DNA of 64,000 bases, taken from NCBI GenBank assembly GCA_958296075.1, contig CATQHW010000003.1, forward strand, positions 558,001 to 622,000. Direction: 5' to 3'. Each line of letters begins with the position of its first letter. Position 1 is the first letter of the stretch. The position numbers were made by a program, and so were the translations under genes. Source of the stretch: an uncultured Spirochaetia bacterium. Lineage in GTDB: Bacteria > Spirochaetota > Spirochaetia > SZUA-6 > Bin103. Positions 1-8,246 of this stretch are shown piece after piece. The notes under the pieces were generated by a model. It did no database searches and was not told where the DNA came from. It saw only the letters and a program-made list of their open reading frames with translations.

Positions 1-768
1 GCCGAGCAGGAAGCGGTCGAGGTGGTGGCGATTCCCCACCAGCCGAGCTACGACGGCTACCGCGATTGGGGCGTTCCGCCCAAGGGTGCGCCGGTCCGCA
101 TCGTCCTGGCGCACGGCATCGTGCCCGGCATGGCGTACACGGGGCCGGCCGGCGAAGACGGAGAGGAGGCGCCGGCCGGGCTGCTTGCGGCGGGTCTGTT
201 CCGGGACCTGCAGGCCGATTACGCGGCGCTCGGCCACCTGCACGGCCGCCGCCGGGCGGTCGAGGACGGCGTGACGCTCAGCTACCCGGGGTCGGCGCGC
301 GTGTGCCGCCGCGGCGAGGCGGGGGAGCGCGGCGTGTGGCGCCTCACGGCAAGCGCCGCCGGGGTCACCGGTGAGTTCGTGACCCTGCCGGCGGCCGGCC
401 GGTACCGGGATTGCGAGGCGCCGGTCGATCCGTCCGGCGCCGTCGATCTGGCGCCGCTGCGCCCGGAACGCTGGCACCGGAACGACTGGGTCGTGCTGCG
501 CGCGACCGGCGTCGTGGAGGATCAGAACGACCTGCCGGCCGCGTTGGCCGATCTGCGCGGGCGATACGCCGGCGCGGTGCGCCGGTTCGAGATCGACGCG
601 GCCGATTGCGAAGCGATGCCGGGCATCGCTTCGCAACCGCTGGCCGCCCGCTTTCTGGAGCTGTGGGCAGCGAGCGAGCCGCAGGACCCCGCCGAGCGGC
701 CGGCATGGCTGCGCGCGCGGCAGCTCGGCCTGCTGGCGATCAAGCAGGAGTTGGCGGCCGGCCGATGA
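1..768 (+). CDS. Mre11/SbcD-like metallophosphoesterase, 3' part (YhaO family)
   Basis: This is the C-terminal part of a calcineurin-fold nuclease; the frame is open at base 1, so the N-terminal metal-binding motifs lie outside the window. Visible motifs are an AHG stretch (bases about 112-120) and the late metal-ligand motif LGHLHGRR (about 229-252), followed by SYPGSARVCRRGE, the usual Mre11-type strand after the GHxH motif. The stop overlaps the start of the next gene (ATGA at 765-768), so the two are translationally coupled. The partner is an SbcC/YhaN-like ATPase, and the pair is the classic Mre11-Rad50-type arrangement for processing DNA ends. The YhaO/YhaN assignment rather than SbcD/SbcC rests on the size and the membrane segments of the partner. 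Confidence 0.85.
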   Translation, partial: AEQEAVEVVAIPHQPSYDGYRDWGVPPKGAPVRIVLAHGIVPGMAYTGPAGEDGEEAPAGLLAAGLFRDLQADYAALGHLHGRRRAVEDGVTLSYPGSARVCRRGEAGERGVWRLTASAAGVTGEFVTLPAAGRYRDCEAPVDPSGAVDLAPLRPERWHRNDWVVLRATGVVEDQNDLPAALADLRGRYAGAVRRFEIDAADCEAMPGIASQPLAARFLELWAASEPQDPAERPAWLRARQLGLLAIKQELAAGR

Positions 769-2861
769 TCACCTGCCTGCGACTCGAACGGTTCGGTGCG
801 TTCGTGGACCGCGAACTGCGGTTCGGCGCCGTGACGCTGTTCGTGGGGCCGAACGAGAGCGGCAAGACCACGATCGTCGACGCGCTGTGCGATGCGCTCT
901 GCAAGCCCCGGTCCAACCGGACCGCCGGCAAGCGCCTGGGGCTCCGCTACGGAACCGAGCGGCTGGTGACGGCCGAGTTCGACGGCGAGCCAATGTCGAT
1001 CCCGGAAGACGCGTTCTACGACCTGTACGCGATCCGCTCCGGCGACCTGACGATCGACGTCAAGCCCGGCGCAAGTTGGGTGGAGGCGCTGAAGGCGGAG
1101 CTGTTCACGGCCGGGCTCGACCCGAAGCGGCTGCACGAAGCGCTGGCGCGCCGCGCGAGCACCGACGGCGGCAGCCGTCACAACCGCGAGCTGCGGCGCC
1201 TGCAGGAAGAACGGAGCCGGTTCGAAGAGCGGCGCGACGACCTGCGGCAGCGCGCCGCCGCGTCCCGCGCCGCCGAGTCGGCCGTCGCCGGACTGCGCGC
1301 CGAGCGCGGCCGGCTGGCCGCCGACCTGCAGGCCGTGACCGGCGCCCTGCAGGAACGGCAGCGGCTGGCGCGCCGCCGCCTGCAGCAGGCCGAACGGCGC
1401 GAGGCGGAGCGGCTGCTGCAGCGCTTCGAGGAGCTCGATCGGATACCCGCCGCGTCGGCCGCGTCGGCGGCGGCGGCCGCCCGGCTGCAGGAGCTTGCCG
1501 ATGCCGCCGATGCGGCAGCCCAGGAGGTCGCCCGCGCGCGCGATGAGTTGGAGCAGAAGCGCGCCCGGCTACGCGCCCCGGACGGCGGCTCGCCGGCCGG
1601 CGCGGCGCTCCCGGAGGCCGGCCGGCCGGCCGTTTCCGCCGCGGGAGTCGCTCTGGGCCTGTTCGCCGGAGGCGTCCTGGCCGCGCTGCTGATGGTCGCG
1701 GACGTGCCGGTGCTGGCCGCGGCGGCGGCCGGCGTGGCCGCCGGGGGCGCGACGCTGTCGGCCGCCGTCCTGATTCGCCAGCGCAGCGCCGGGTTCGCGG
1801 CGGCGCAGGCGGAGATCGACCGCGCCGCCGAGCTGCTGCGCTCGTGCCGCGAACGGCATGAGCAGGCGGAGCGCGAGCTGCGCGGCTTCCTGGAACGGCA
1901 CGGGGCGGAATCCAGGGAGCAGTTGCTGCTGCGGCTCGGCGGCGTCCGTGTCGAGGCGGAGCGGCGGCGCGACGCGGAGGAGGAGCTCGTCGCGGCGGCC
2001 CGCGAGCGTGGGCTGCGCGACCTGGACGCCCTTCGCGAGGCGCTGCGCGGCCGGCTGAAAGACCTGCCGGACGCACCGGCGGCGCGCGAGCCGGCCGGGC
2101 CGGCGGCCGATGCGGACCCGGCCGCTGACGAAGCTCGGCTGCACAGCCGCGCCGCCGAGCTGCACGAGCGTCTGGAGCGACTCGACGAGCGGATAACCCG
2201 CGACCGGGAGCAGGCGGCCGCCCTCGGCGCCGGCGCGGCTGAGATGGCGGACCTCGACACGCACGTCGCCGCTGCCGAGCGCCGCATCGCCGCGCTGGAG
2301 CTCGACCGGCGCGCGGCCGGCGTCGCCGCCTCGCTGTTCGCCCGCATCGCCGGCGAAACGACCGCCGCGCTCGACGAGCTGTCCGCCGTCATCGGCGCCG
2401 CTTACACGGCGCTCTCCGGGAGCGCCGCCGGGCCGGGAGGGGTCTACGCGGCCGGAACCGCCCATCCGTCCCTGACCGCCGAGCCGGGTCTGTCGTCGTC
2501 GGTGAACCTGCAGGCGCTGGAGGAGCAGCCGCTGGTGGTCGATGCCTACGGCGTCGCGCGGCCGGCCGACCGGCTTTCGCACGGCACGCGCGACACCTAC
2601 GCCCTGGCCGCTCGCCTGGCCATGGCCGAGCGGACGCAGCGCGGACCGGCGCTCCTGATCATGGACGAGCCGTTTCGAGCGATCGACACCACGCGCATGC
2701 GTCGCGCCCTGCGGCTGGTCGCCCGCTTCCAGGAACGCACCGGCTGGCAGATCGTGATTCTGACCGTCGACGAACGGGCGGCGCTGGCGGTCTCCGCCCA
2801 GTTTCCCGGAGCGCTGGTCCACCGCCTGTCGATCGAGGCGGCGGGCGCGGCCGGCCGCTGA
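765..2861 (+). CDS. SbcC/Rad50-like AAA ATPase (YhaN family)
   Basis: A 698-residue ATPase acting with the upstream Mre11-like nuclease. The Walker A motif GPNESGKTT is at residues 28-36, right after a typical N-terminal strand (LERFGAFVDRELRF). Long Arg/Glu/Ala-rich coiled-coil arms flank a hydrophobic stretch at about residues 292-337 that reads as two membrane helices. The C-terminal half has an ABC-type signature (RLSHGTRD, about residue 603) and Walker B LLIMDEPF (about 630). I chose the ATG at 765 because it overlaps the stop of the nuclease gene and begins at the canonical first strand. The paired membrane helices inside the coiled coil separate it from ordinary SbcC and resemble YhaN-type proteins. 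The exact DNA substrate is not predictable. Confidence 0.85.
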   Translation: MITCLRLERFGAFVDRELRFGAVTLFVGPNESGKTTIVDALCDALCKPRSNRTAGKRLGLRYGTERLVTAEFDGEPMSIPEDAFYDLYAIRSGDLTIDVKPGASWVEALKAELFTAGLDPKRLHEALARRASTDGGSRHNRELRRLQEERSRFEERRDDLRQRAAASRAAESAVAGLRAERGRLAADLQAVTGALQERQRLARRRLQQAERREAERLLQRFEELDRIPAASAASAAAAARLQELADAADAAAQEVARARDELEQKRARLRAPDGGSPAGAALPEAGRPAVSAAGVALGLFAGGVLAALLMVADVPVLAAAAAGVAAGGATLSAAVLIRQRSAGFAAAQAEIDRAAELLRSCRERHEQAERELRGFLERHGAESREQLLLRLGGVRVEAERRRDAEEELVAAARERGLRDLDALREALRGRLKDLPDAPAAREPAGPAADADPAADEARLHSRAAELHERLERLDERITRDREQAAALGAGAAEMADLDTHVAAAERRIAALELDRRAAGVAASLFARIAGETTAALDELSAVIGAAYTALSGSAAGPGGVYAAGTAHPSLTAEPGLSSSVNLQALEEQPLVVDAYGVARPADRLSHGTRDTYALAARLAMAERTQRGPALLIMDEPFRAIDTTRMRRALRLVARFQERTGWQIVILTVDERAALAVSAQFPGALVHRLSIEAAGAAGR

Positions 2862-2867
2862 CCGCCG

Positions 2868-3809
2868 TCAGGGCGAGCGGGCGTCCAGCCAGTAGTCGGC
2901 GATGTCCGCCGGAATCGCGCGGCCGGCGCCGGCCGCGCGGGCGGCGTGCAGCAGGCGCAGCGCCTCGCCGTACTCGCGGCGTTCGAATGCCGCCTGCGCC
3001 TCCCCGGCGGCGGTGGCGCCGCCGGCGACCGGGTCGCCCGCATCCGTGCCCCCTGGATCGGGGCTGGGCGCGCCGGGGCCGACCGCGTCCCGCTCGTGCG
3101 GGCGCTCGTCCAGGGCGCGCAGCGCGGCGTGCGCCTCCCCGGCGCGCGCCGGGTCGCGGTCCTGCGCCAGCCGGCGGTAGACCGAGCGGAGCAGATCGAC
3201 TTCCTCCCCGCTCAGGTCGGGGCGCTCCGCCAGCCAGCGGACGCGCTCCCGGTCGTACGGAGTCGCGTTGACCGGCAGCGCCGACGTGCAGCGGTACACG
3301 AACGGCTCGACCGGCGTCCCGCCGCCGGCGTCCACGCGCCCCCCCGCGTCGCGCCACGTGGCTGCCGCGGGCGCGGCCGGCGGCTCGCCGTCCAACAGGC
3401 CGGCGGCGATCGTCTCCCGCACGCCGGCCAGCTCGGGGGCGGTGCGCAGCGCCGTCTCGCCGGACGTGAAGCGCTGCAGCGCTACCCGCAGCTCGCCCTG
3501 CCCGACCGGCCCGGTCACGGCCGCGTGCAGCACGCCGCCGGCGTCCAGGCTGACGCGCAGCACCAGGTCGGGCCGTCCGGCGCCGTCCGGCGCCGCATCC
3601 ATACGCACCGTGCCCAGATGATGGTAGCGCTCGCCGCCGCCCGGCTCCTCCAGGAACAGCTCGACGTCGGCGGCGCGCTGCGCCGCGCCGGCGGTGGTGA
3701 GCACGACCTGCCGGACGCCGCGGAAGGTCTCCGGCACCAGCGGGTAGAAGCAGCCGTCGGCGGTGCGCAGCCCGATCCGCGACACCCCGGGCGCCGGGCG
3801 CACCGTCAT
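2868..3809 (-). CDS. Orphan Hsp70 substrate-binding-domain-like protein
   Basis: A 313-residue protein whose first about 110 residues follow the beta-sandwich substrate-binding domain of DnaK/Hsp70. It has an IGLRTADGCFYPLVPE start, a VVLTTAG strand, a VELFLEE strand, then LGTVRMDAAP and the hallmark VSLDAGGVLHAAV (DnaK: DIDADGILHVSA). There is no Hsp70 ATPase domain before it. The middle is Pro/Ala-rich and the C-terminal about 50 residues (AQAAFERREYGEALRLLHAA) look like a single TPR-type helical hairpin. The start ATG overlaps the stop of the upstream gene (bases 3806-3809), so it is translationally coupled to the GAF/GGDEF-like membrane protein. The role is unknown; a peptide-binding or complex-assembly function is inference. 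Confidence 0.7.
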   Translation of the reverse strand: MTVRPAPGVSRIGLRTADGCFYPLVPETFRGVRQVVLTTAGAAQRAADVELFLEEPGGGERYHHLGTVRMDAAPDGAGRPDLVLRVSLDAGGVLHAAVTGPVGQGELRVALQRFTSGETALRTAPELAGVRETIAAGLLDGEPPAAPAAATWRDAGGRVDAGGGTPVEPFVYRCTSALPVNATPYDRERVRWLAERPDLSGEEVDLLRSVYRRLAQDRDPARAGEAHAALRALDERPHERDAVGPGAPSPDPGGTDAGDPVAGGATAAGEAQAAFERREYGEALRLLHAARAAGAGRAIPADIADYWLDARSP

Positions 3810-5260
3810 CCGGCAACCCCGCTGCCGGCAGCCCTGGTTCGGGCAACGTTGCCGGCCGAACGTTCCCGGTGCTGCATCGCCAGCAGGTTCTCCGCCATGC
3901 GCAGCAGTGCGTCCGCGTCGTCGACCCCGCGCGCGAGCGACGAGTAGCCCACGGCCAACTCGGGCAGCGCTCTGCCGGCGCCGTCCGGCGGGGAAGGCTC
4001 GGCGGCCCGGCTCAGCAGGTCGAGCGCCAGCAGCGTCGCGCCGTCGAAGTCGAGACCGGGACAGACCACCGCCAACTGCCCGTCGTGCTTGTAGTGGAAG
4101 CAGCGCGCCGCCCCGGCGGCGATCTCCCTGGCCGCACGGAACACCGCTTCGATCACCCGGTCGCCGTGCTCCGCGCCGGCGTCGCTCACCAGCCGGTGAT
4201 AGTTGACGATCTGGATCAGGATCACGCTCAGGGTGCCGCCGCCGGCCGCGCGCGCGGCCACCTCCGCCCGCAGCACGCGGTCGAGGTGCGCGAACAGCGG
4301 GTAGCCGGTGTACGCGGACAGATCGGCCGGCTCGAGGTCCGACTCGTACGCGATCGCCTGCTCCAGCGGCGCCGCCGCGACCGCCGCCGCCAGCAGGAGC
4401 AGATGCTCGGTGTGGGCGTTGAACCGCTCGAACGGCAGGCGCTCGACGTCGATCACCCCCCACGCGCGCGCGCCTGCGCGCAGCGGCGCCGCATAGACGA
4501 CCGCGCCGCGGTCGGCGCGGCGCAGCGTGTCGTAGCGCGTCAGGTGCTTGGCGGAGAAGAGCCGATCGTTGCGCAACGCCCATCCCTCGATGCTGCCGTT
4601 GACCGGCAGGCGGCGCTCGGCCGGCTCATCGGCGTTCCAGCCGGCCGTCGCCCGCACCACCAGATCGCCAGCTCCGGCATCGAACTGCCAGAGCGAGCAG
4701 CGCTCGGCGCCGGTCAGCTCCGACACCGTGTCGAGCACCACGCGCAGCGTCTCGGCCACGTTCGCCGACGACAGCTCGCGCCACCTGGAGTGCAGGTAGG
4801 CCAGCGAATCGCGCTGGCCGCTCACCTGTCGTTCCAGCTCGCTCGCCGCGGCCAGCAGCCCGGTGCGCTGGCGTTCCGCCACCTCGCGTTCGCGGCCGAG
4901 CTCGGCCGCCTCTCGCTGCAGGCGCCGCACCCACCGGTGCCAGGCGAAGTGGATCAGGCCGAATACCAGTACCCCCATCGCCGCGGTCACCGCGAGCGCC
5001 GGCAGGCGGGGATGCGCAAGCGGGTCGGACGCGGCCGGTGCGGCCGGGACGATCGCCAGCCCCGCGTAGGCCAGCGCGGCCCCGGCGGCCAGCGCCGCGT
5101 AGCCGGGCAGCCATCCGCGCCAGGCGGCGATCGCCAGGGCCGCGAGCAGATAGGGATTGACGGCGGCGTCGAGCAGACCGGGATCGCCGCGGTCCGTCAG
5201 GTCGACCGCGAAGGCAACGGCCGCCAGCGCGAACGCTTCGATCAGGTATCGGGCGCGCAC
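3806..5260 (-). CDS. Membrane protein with GAF and degenerate GGDEF domains
   Basis: A 484-residue protein with four or five hydrophobic segments in residues 1-115, then a coiled-coil linker (about 115-160), a GAF-like domain (about 165-300; AERCSLWQFD, GVIDVE) and a C-terminal GGDEF-fold domain (about 310-460). The catalytic GG(D/E)EF position reads YKHDGQLAVV, so the cyclase active site is lost and a receptor or scaffold role is more likely. No clear RxxD inhibitory site precedes it. The order TM-GAF-degenerate GGDEF recalls the c-di-GMP receptor PelD, but no other pel gene is nearby. It lies 12 nt after proB and overlaps the Hsp70-SBD-like gene, with which it probably acts. Confidence 0.7.
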   Translation of the reverse strand: MRARYLIEAFALAAVAFAVDLTDRGDPGLLDAAVNPYLLAALAIAAWRGWLPGYAALAAGAALAYAGLAIVPAAPAASDPLAHPRLPALAVTAAMGVLVFGLIHFAWHRWVRRLQREAAELGREREVAERQRTGLLAAASELERQVSGQRDSLAYLHSRWRELSSANVAETLRVVLDTVSELTGAERCSLWQFDAGAGDLVVRATAGWNADEPAERRLPVNGSIEGWALRNDRLFSAKHLTRYDTLRRADRGAVVYAAPLRAGARAWGVIDVERLPFERFNAHTEHLLLLAAAVAAAPLEQAIAYESDLEPADLSAYTGYPLFAHLDRVLRAEVAARAAGGGTLSVILIQIVNYHRLVSDAGAEHGDRVIEAVFRAAREIAAGAARCFHYKHDGQLAVVCPGLDFDGATLLALDLLSRAAEPSPPDGAGRALPELAVGYSSLARGVDDADALLRMAENLLAMQHRERSAGNVARTRAAGSGVAG

Positions 5261-5272
5261 CGCGGCAAGCGC

Positions 5273-6073
5273 TCAGGCGCCGGCCGGCGCGGCCGACGGT
5301 AAGCGAGCGGCGGTGCGGCGTTCGGCTCGAAACAGGGTGCGCGGGGCCGAGCCTTCGATGAGCGGTTCGAGCGCCGCGTTGCCGTTGCCGACGATCACGT
5401 CGATCCCGTGCTCGGTCATCATGCGGGCGGCGTCGACCTTGGACAGCATGCCGCCCAGCCCCAGCGGGCTCGCCTCTCGCGAGGCGTGCGCGCGGACGCC
5501 GTCGTCGACCCGCTCGACCAGCGGGATCAGGGGCCCGTGCTCGCCGCCGGCGTGCAGGCCGTCGACGTTGGTCAGGATCACCGCCAGATCGGGCTTGGCG
5601 CCGATGGCGACCAGCGCCGCCAGAATGTCGTTGTCGGTGAAGCGGCCCCGCGAGTCGAGCTCTTCCTTGTTCACCAGATCGTTCTCATTGATCACCGGCA
5701 CGATGCCGCGCGACAGGTACGCGTCCAGGATGCGCAGGATCGTGCGCTCTTCCCGCGGGGTGTCGAAGTTGTAGTGCGTCAGCAGCACCTGCGCGGCCTG
5801 TACGCCGTGCTCCCGAAACAGCGCCCGGTAGCAATCGGCCAGCGGGATCTGGCCGATGCCGGACAGCATCTGCAGCTCCAGCGGTTCGGCGGGACGCTTG
5901 GCCAGGCCGACCGCCTCCATGCCGGCTGCCACCGCGCCGGAGCTGACCAGCAGCACCTCGTCGCCGCGGCGCAGCAGCGCGGCGATCTCGCCCACCTTGT
6001 CGCGCAGCCACCGCCGATCGAGCCGCGATCCGGCGCCGATCGCGCCGGTGCCGATCTTGATGAGGACGCGCAT
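5273..6073 (-). CDS. proB: Glutamate 5-kinase
   Basis: A 266-residue amino-acid kinase that phosphorylates glutamate as the first step of proline synthesis. It begins with the amino-acid-kinase motif (VLIKIGTGAIGAG). LVSSGAVAAG, VPVINENDLV and RFTDNDILAALVA match the glutamate and ATP sites of GK. It is about 100 residues shorter than E. coli ProB because it lacks the C-terminal PUA domain, as in many short GKs. It follows proA by 5 nt on the same strand, and the order proC-proA-proB makes a complete glutamate-to-proline pathway here. Feedback control by proline is expected for the family but cannot be read from the sequence. Confidence 0.95.
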   Translation of the reverse strand: MRVLIKIGTGAIGAGSRLDRRWLRDKVGEIAALLRRGDEVLLVSSGAVAAGMEAVGLAKRPAEPLELQMLSGIGQIPLADCYRALFREHGVQAAQVLLTHYNFDTPREERTILRILDAYLSRGIVPVINENDLVNKEELDSRGRFTDNDILAALVAIGAKPDLAVILTNVDGLHAGGEHGPLIPLVERVDDGVRAHASREASPLGLGGMLSKVDAARMMTEHGIDVIVGNGNAALEPLIEGSAPRTLFRAERRTAARLPSAAPAGA

Positions 6074-6078
6074 GCCGG

Positions 6079-7389
6079 TCAGCCCTTGCCGCCGCCGGCC
6101 GCAGGCGGCGCCGGCAGATCGCGGTGATGGAAGCGGCGCGCGCCGCCGGTGTAGTCGGCGACCAGGTGGCCGTCGCCCTGCAGGCGGTAGGAGTAAGTGG
6201 TAAGCCCTTCGACGCCGACTGGACCGCGCGCGTGGATGCGCGCAGTGGAGATGCCGACCTCGGCCCCCAGGCCGAAGCGATAGCCGTCGGCGAAGCGGGT
6301 CGAGCAGTTGCGCAGCACCGAGGCCGAGTCGACCTGCGCGAAGAAGGCGTCGGCCGCCTGCCGGTCGGTGGTCACGATCGCGTCGGTGTGGGCGCTGCCG
6401 TGCCGGTTGATGAAGGCGATCGCCTCCTGCAGGTCGTCGACGACCTTGAGCGCCAGGATCAGGTCGAGGTACTCGGTATCCCAGTCGGCCGCCGCCGCGG
6501 CCGGCACGTCGATCAGCGCGCGCACCCGCTCGTCGCCGCGCAACTCCACCTGCGGCAGCGCCTCCCGCAGCCGCGGCAGCAGCCGGCCGGCGACCGCGGC
6601 GTGAACCAGCACCGTCTCCACCGCGTTGCAGACCGCCGGATACTCGGTCTTGGCGTCGGTGACGATCGCCACCGCCTGCTCCAGGTCGGCGGCGGCATCG
6701 ACGTACACGTGGCAGATGCCGTCGGCGTGGCCCAGCACCGCGATGCGCGTGCGGTCCTGGATGCTCCGTACCAGCTCGGGCGAGCCGCGCGGGATGATGA
6801 GGTCGACCAGATCGTCCATGCGCAGCAGGTCGTCGATCTGATCGCGGCTGGTCGCTAGGTGCAGGGCGCCGGTGAAGCGCGGATCGGTGGCGACCAACGC
6901 CGCCTGGATGCAGTCGAACAGCGCCCGGTTCGATTCGGCTGCTTCCGAGCCGCCCTTGAGGATGGCGGCGTTGCCGGACTTGATGCAGAGCGAAGCGATC
7001 TGCACCAGCGCGTCGGGCCGCGATTCGAAGATCACCCCCAGCACGCCGATCGGGACGGTCACCCGCGTCAGGGTCAGACCCGCATCGAGCTGCCGCGCCG
7101 CCTGAACCCGCTGCAGCGGATCGGGCGCGGCAGTCACCTCCTGCAGGCTGGCGTCGATCGCCTCCATCTTGGCGTCGGACAGGCGGAGCCGGTGGATGAG
7201 CGGCTGCGGGATGCGATCGTCGCGCGCGCGCTGCAGGTCGCGGGCGTTGGCAGCCTGAATCACCGCCCGATTGTCGTCGATGCGGCGGGCGACGGCGCGC
7301 AGCGCGGCGTCGCGCAGCGTTGCCGGCATGGTGCGCAGCCGGCGGCCGGCTTGGCGGGCGCTGCGCGCCGCCTGCTTCATGGTCGTCAT
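6079..7389 (-). CDS. proA: Glutamate-5-semialdehyde dehydrogenase (gamma-glutamyl phosphate reductase)
   Basis: A 436-residue enzyme that reduces gamma-glutamyl phosphate to the semialdehyde with NADPH. GVIFESRPDALVQIASLCIKSGN is split here as the family stretch GVIFESRPD and LCIKSGNAAILKGGSEA. The catalytic cysteine sits in TEYPAVCNAVET, and the C-terminal GLGAEVGISTARIHARGPVG is typical of ProA. I chose the start at 7389 (MTTMKQ) because it lies 2 nt after the proC stop; an internal ATG at 7380 is an alternative. The overlapping frame continues further upstream, but that stretch is the antisense shadow of proC. Confidence 0.95.
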   Translation of the reverse strand: MTTMKQAARSARQAGRRLRTMPATLRDAALRAVARRIDDNRAVIQAANARDLQRARDDRIPQPLIHRLRLSDAKMEAIDASLQEVTAAPDPLQRVQAARQLDAGLTLTRVTVPIGVLGVIFESRPDALVQIASLCIKSGNAAILKGGSEAAESNRALFDCIQAALVATDPRFTGALHLATSRDQIDDLLRMDDLVDLIIPRGSPELVRSIQDRTRIAVLGHADGICHVYVDAAADLEQAVAIVTDAKTEYPAVCNAVETVLVHAAVAGRLLPRLREALPQVELRGDERVRALIDVPAAAAADWDTEYLDLILALKVVDDLQEAIAFINRHGSAHTDAIVTTDRQAADAFFAQVDSASVLRNCSTRFADGYRFGLGAEVGISTARIHARGPVGVEGLTTYSYRLQGDGHLVADYTGGARRFHHRDLPAPPAAGGGKG

Positions 7390-7391
7390 CG

Positions 7392-8219
7392 TCAGTCTCC
7401 TGCCAGTTCGCGGCCGCGATTGGCGGCGGCGGCGATCGTGCCGGCGATCACGGCATGCACGTCGGAGGACTCCAGCACGGCGCGGCCGGCCACGGTCGTG
7501 CCGCCCGGCGAGCTGACCAGGTCGATGAACTCCGCGGTTTCGTAGCCGCGCTCCTGCAGCAGCGCGGCGGTCCCCTTGGCGGTCTGCAGCGTCAGCGCGC
7601 GGGCCGCGTCTCTGGGCAGTCCGCACGACTCCCCGGCGTCGATGAACGCCTGCAGCAGGCCGGCCATGAACGCCGGCCCCGATCCGGACAGCGCGGTGAC
7701 CGCGTTCAGGTGTCCCTCGTCCACCTCCAAGGCAACGCCCAGCGCGCCGAGCAGATCGCCGACGACGCGCGCATCCCGGTCGGTGGCGGACGGACCGCGG
7801 GCGAAGCCGGCCGCCATCTCGGCGATCACGCACGGCAGGTTGGGCATCACGCGGATCAGGCGCGCGCCGGGCAGCCAACCGGAGAGGCGCGCCAAGGTGA
7901 CGCCCGCGGCGATCGACACCACCAGCTTGCCAGTCAGCGGCGTGCCGGTCAGGCCTCCGCCGGCCGCGGCCAGCTCGGCGGCGACCGTCCCCACGTCCTG
8001 CGGCTTGACCGCCAGGAACACGATGTCCGCGTTCGCGGCCACCGCGCCGTTGCCGGCGACCGGCGCGGCGTCGACCTCCGCGCAAAATCGGTCCAGACGG
8101 GCGCGCACCGGATCGTGGGCGGTGATCGCGCCGGCCAAGCCGGCGGCGCGGATGCCGCGCGCCAGCCCGAGTGCCATGGTGCCGGCGCCGGCGAAGCCGA
8201 GGTGAGGGCGTGTGGTCAT
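7392..8219 (-). CDS. proC: Pyrroline-5-carboxylate reductase
   Basis: A 275-residue NAD(P)H-dependent reductase for the last step of proline synthesis. The N-terminal Rossmann motif is GFAGAGTMALGLARGI. VIRVMPNLPC and ALSGSGPAFM are the P5C-reductase signatures, and the C-terminal VSSPGGTTVAG is diagnostic of the family. The length is normal. It is the first pro gene of the run, 27 nt after argA and 2 nt before proA, which implies one mRNA feeding glutamate into both arginine and proline synthesis. Confidence 0.95.
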   Translation of the reverse strand: MTTRPHLGFAGAGTMALGLARGIRAAGLAGAITAHDPVRARLDRFCAEVDAAPVAGNGAVAANADIVFLAVKPQDVGTVAAELAAAGGGLTGTPLTGKLVVSIAAGVTLARLSGWLPGARLIRVMPNLPCVIAEMAAGFARGPSATDRDARVVGDLLGALGVALEVDEGHLNAVTALSGSGPAFMAGLLQAFIDAGESCGLPRDAARALTLQTAKGTAALLQERGYETAEFIDLVSSPGGTTVAGRAVLESSDVHAVIAGTIAAAANRGRELAGD

Positions 8220-8246
8220 CGCGTCGCTTCCATCCGGGTGAGCGAG

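Noticed and set aside
3806-5260. Active diguanylate cyclase
   Set aside because: The GG(D/E)EF position reads YKHDGQ, which cannot support catalysis.
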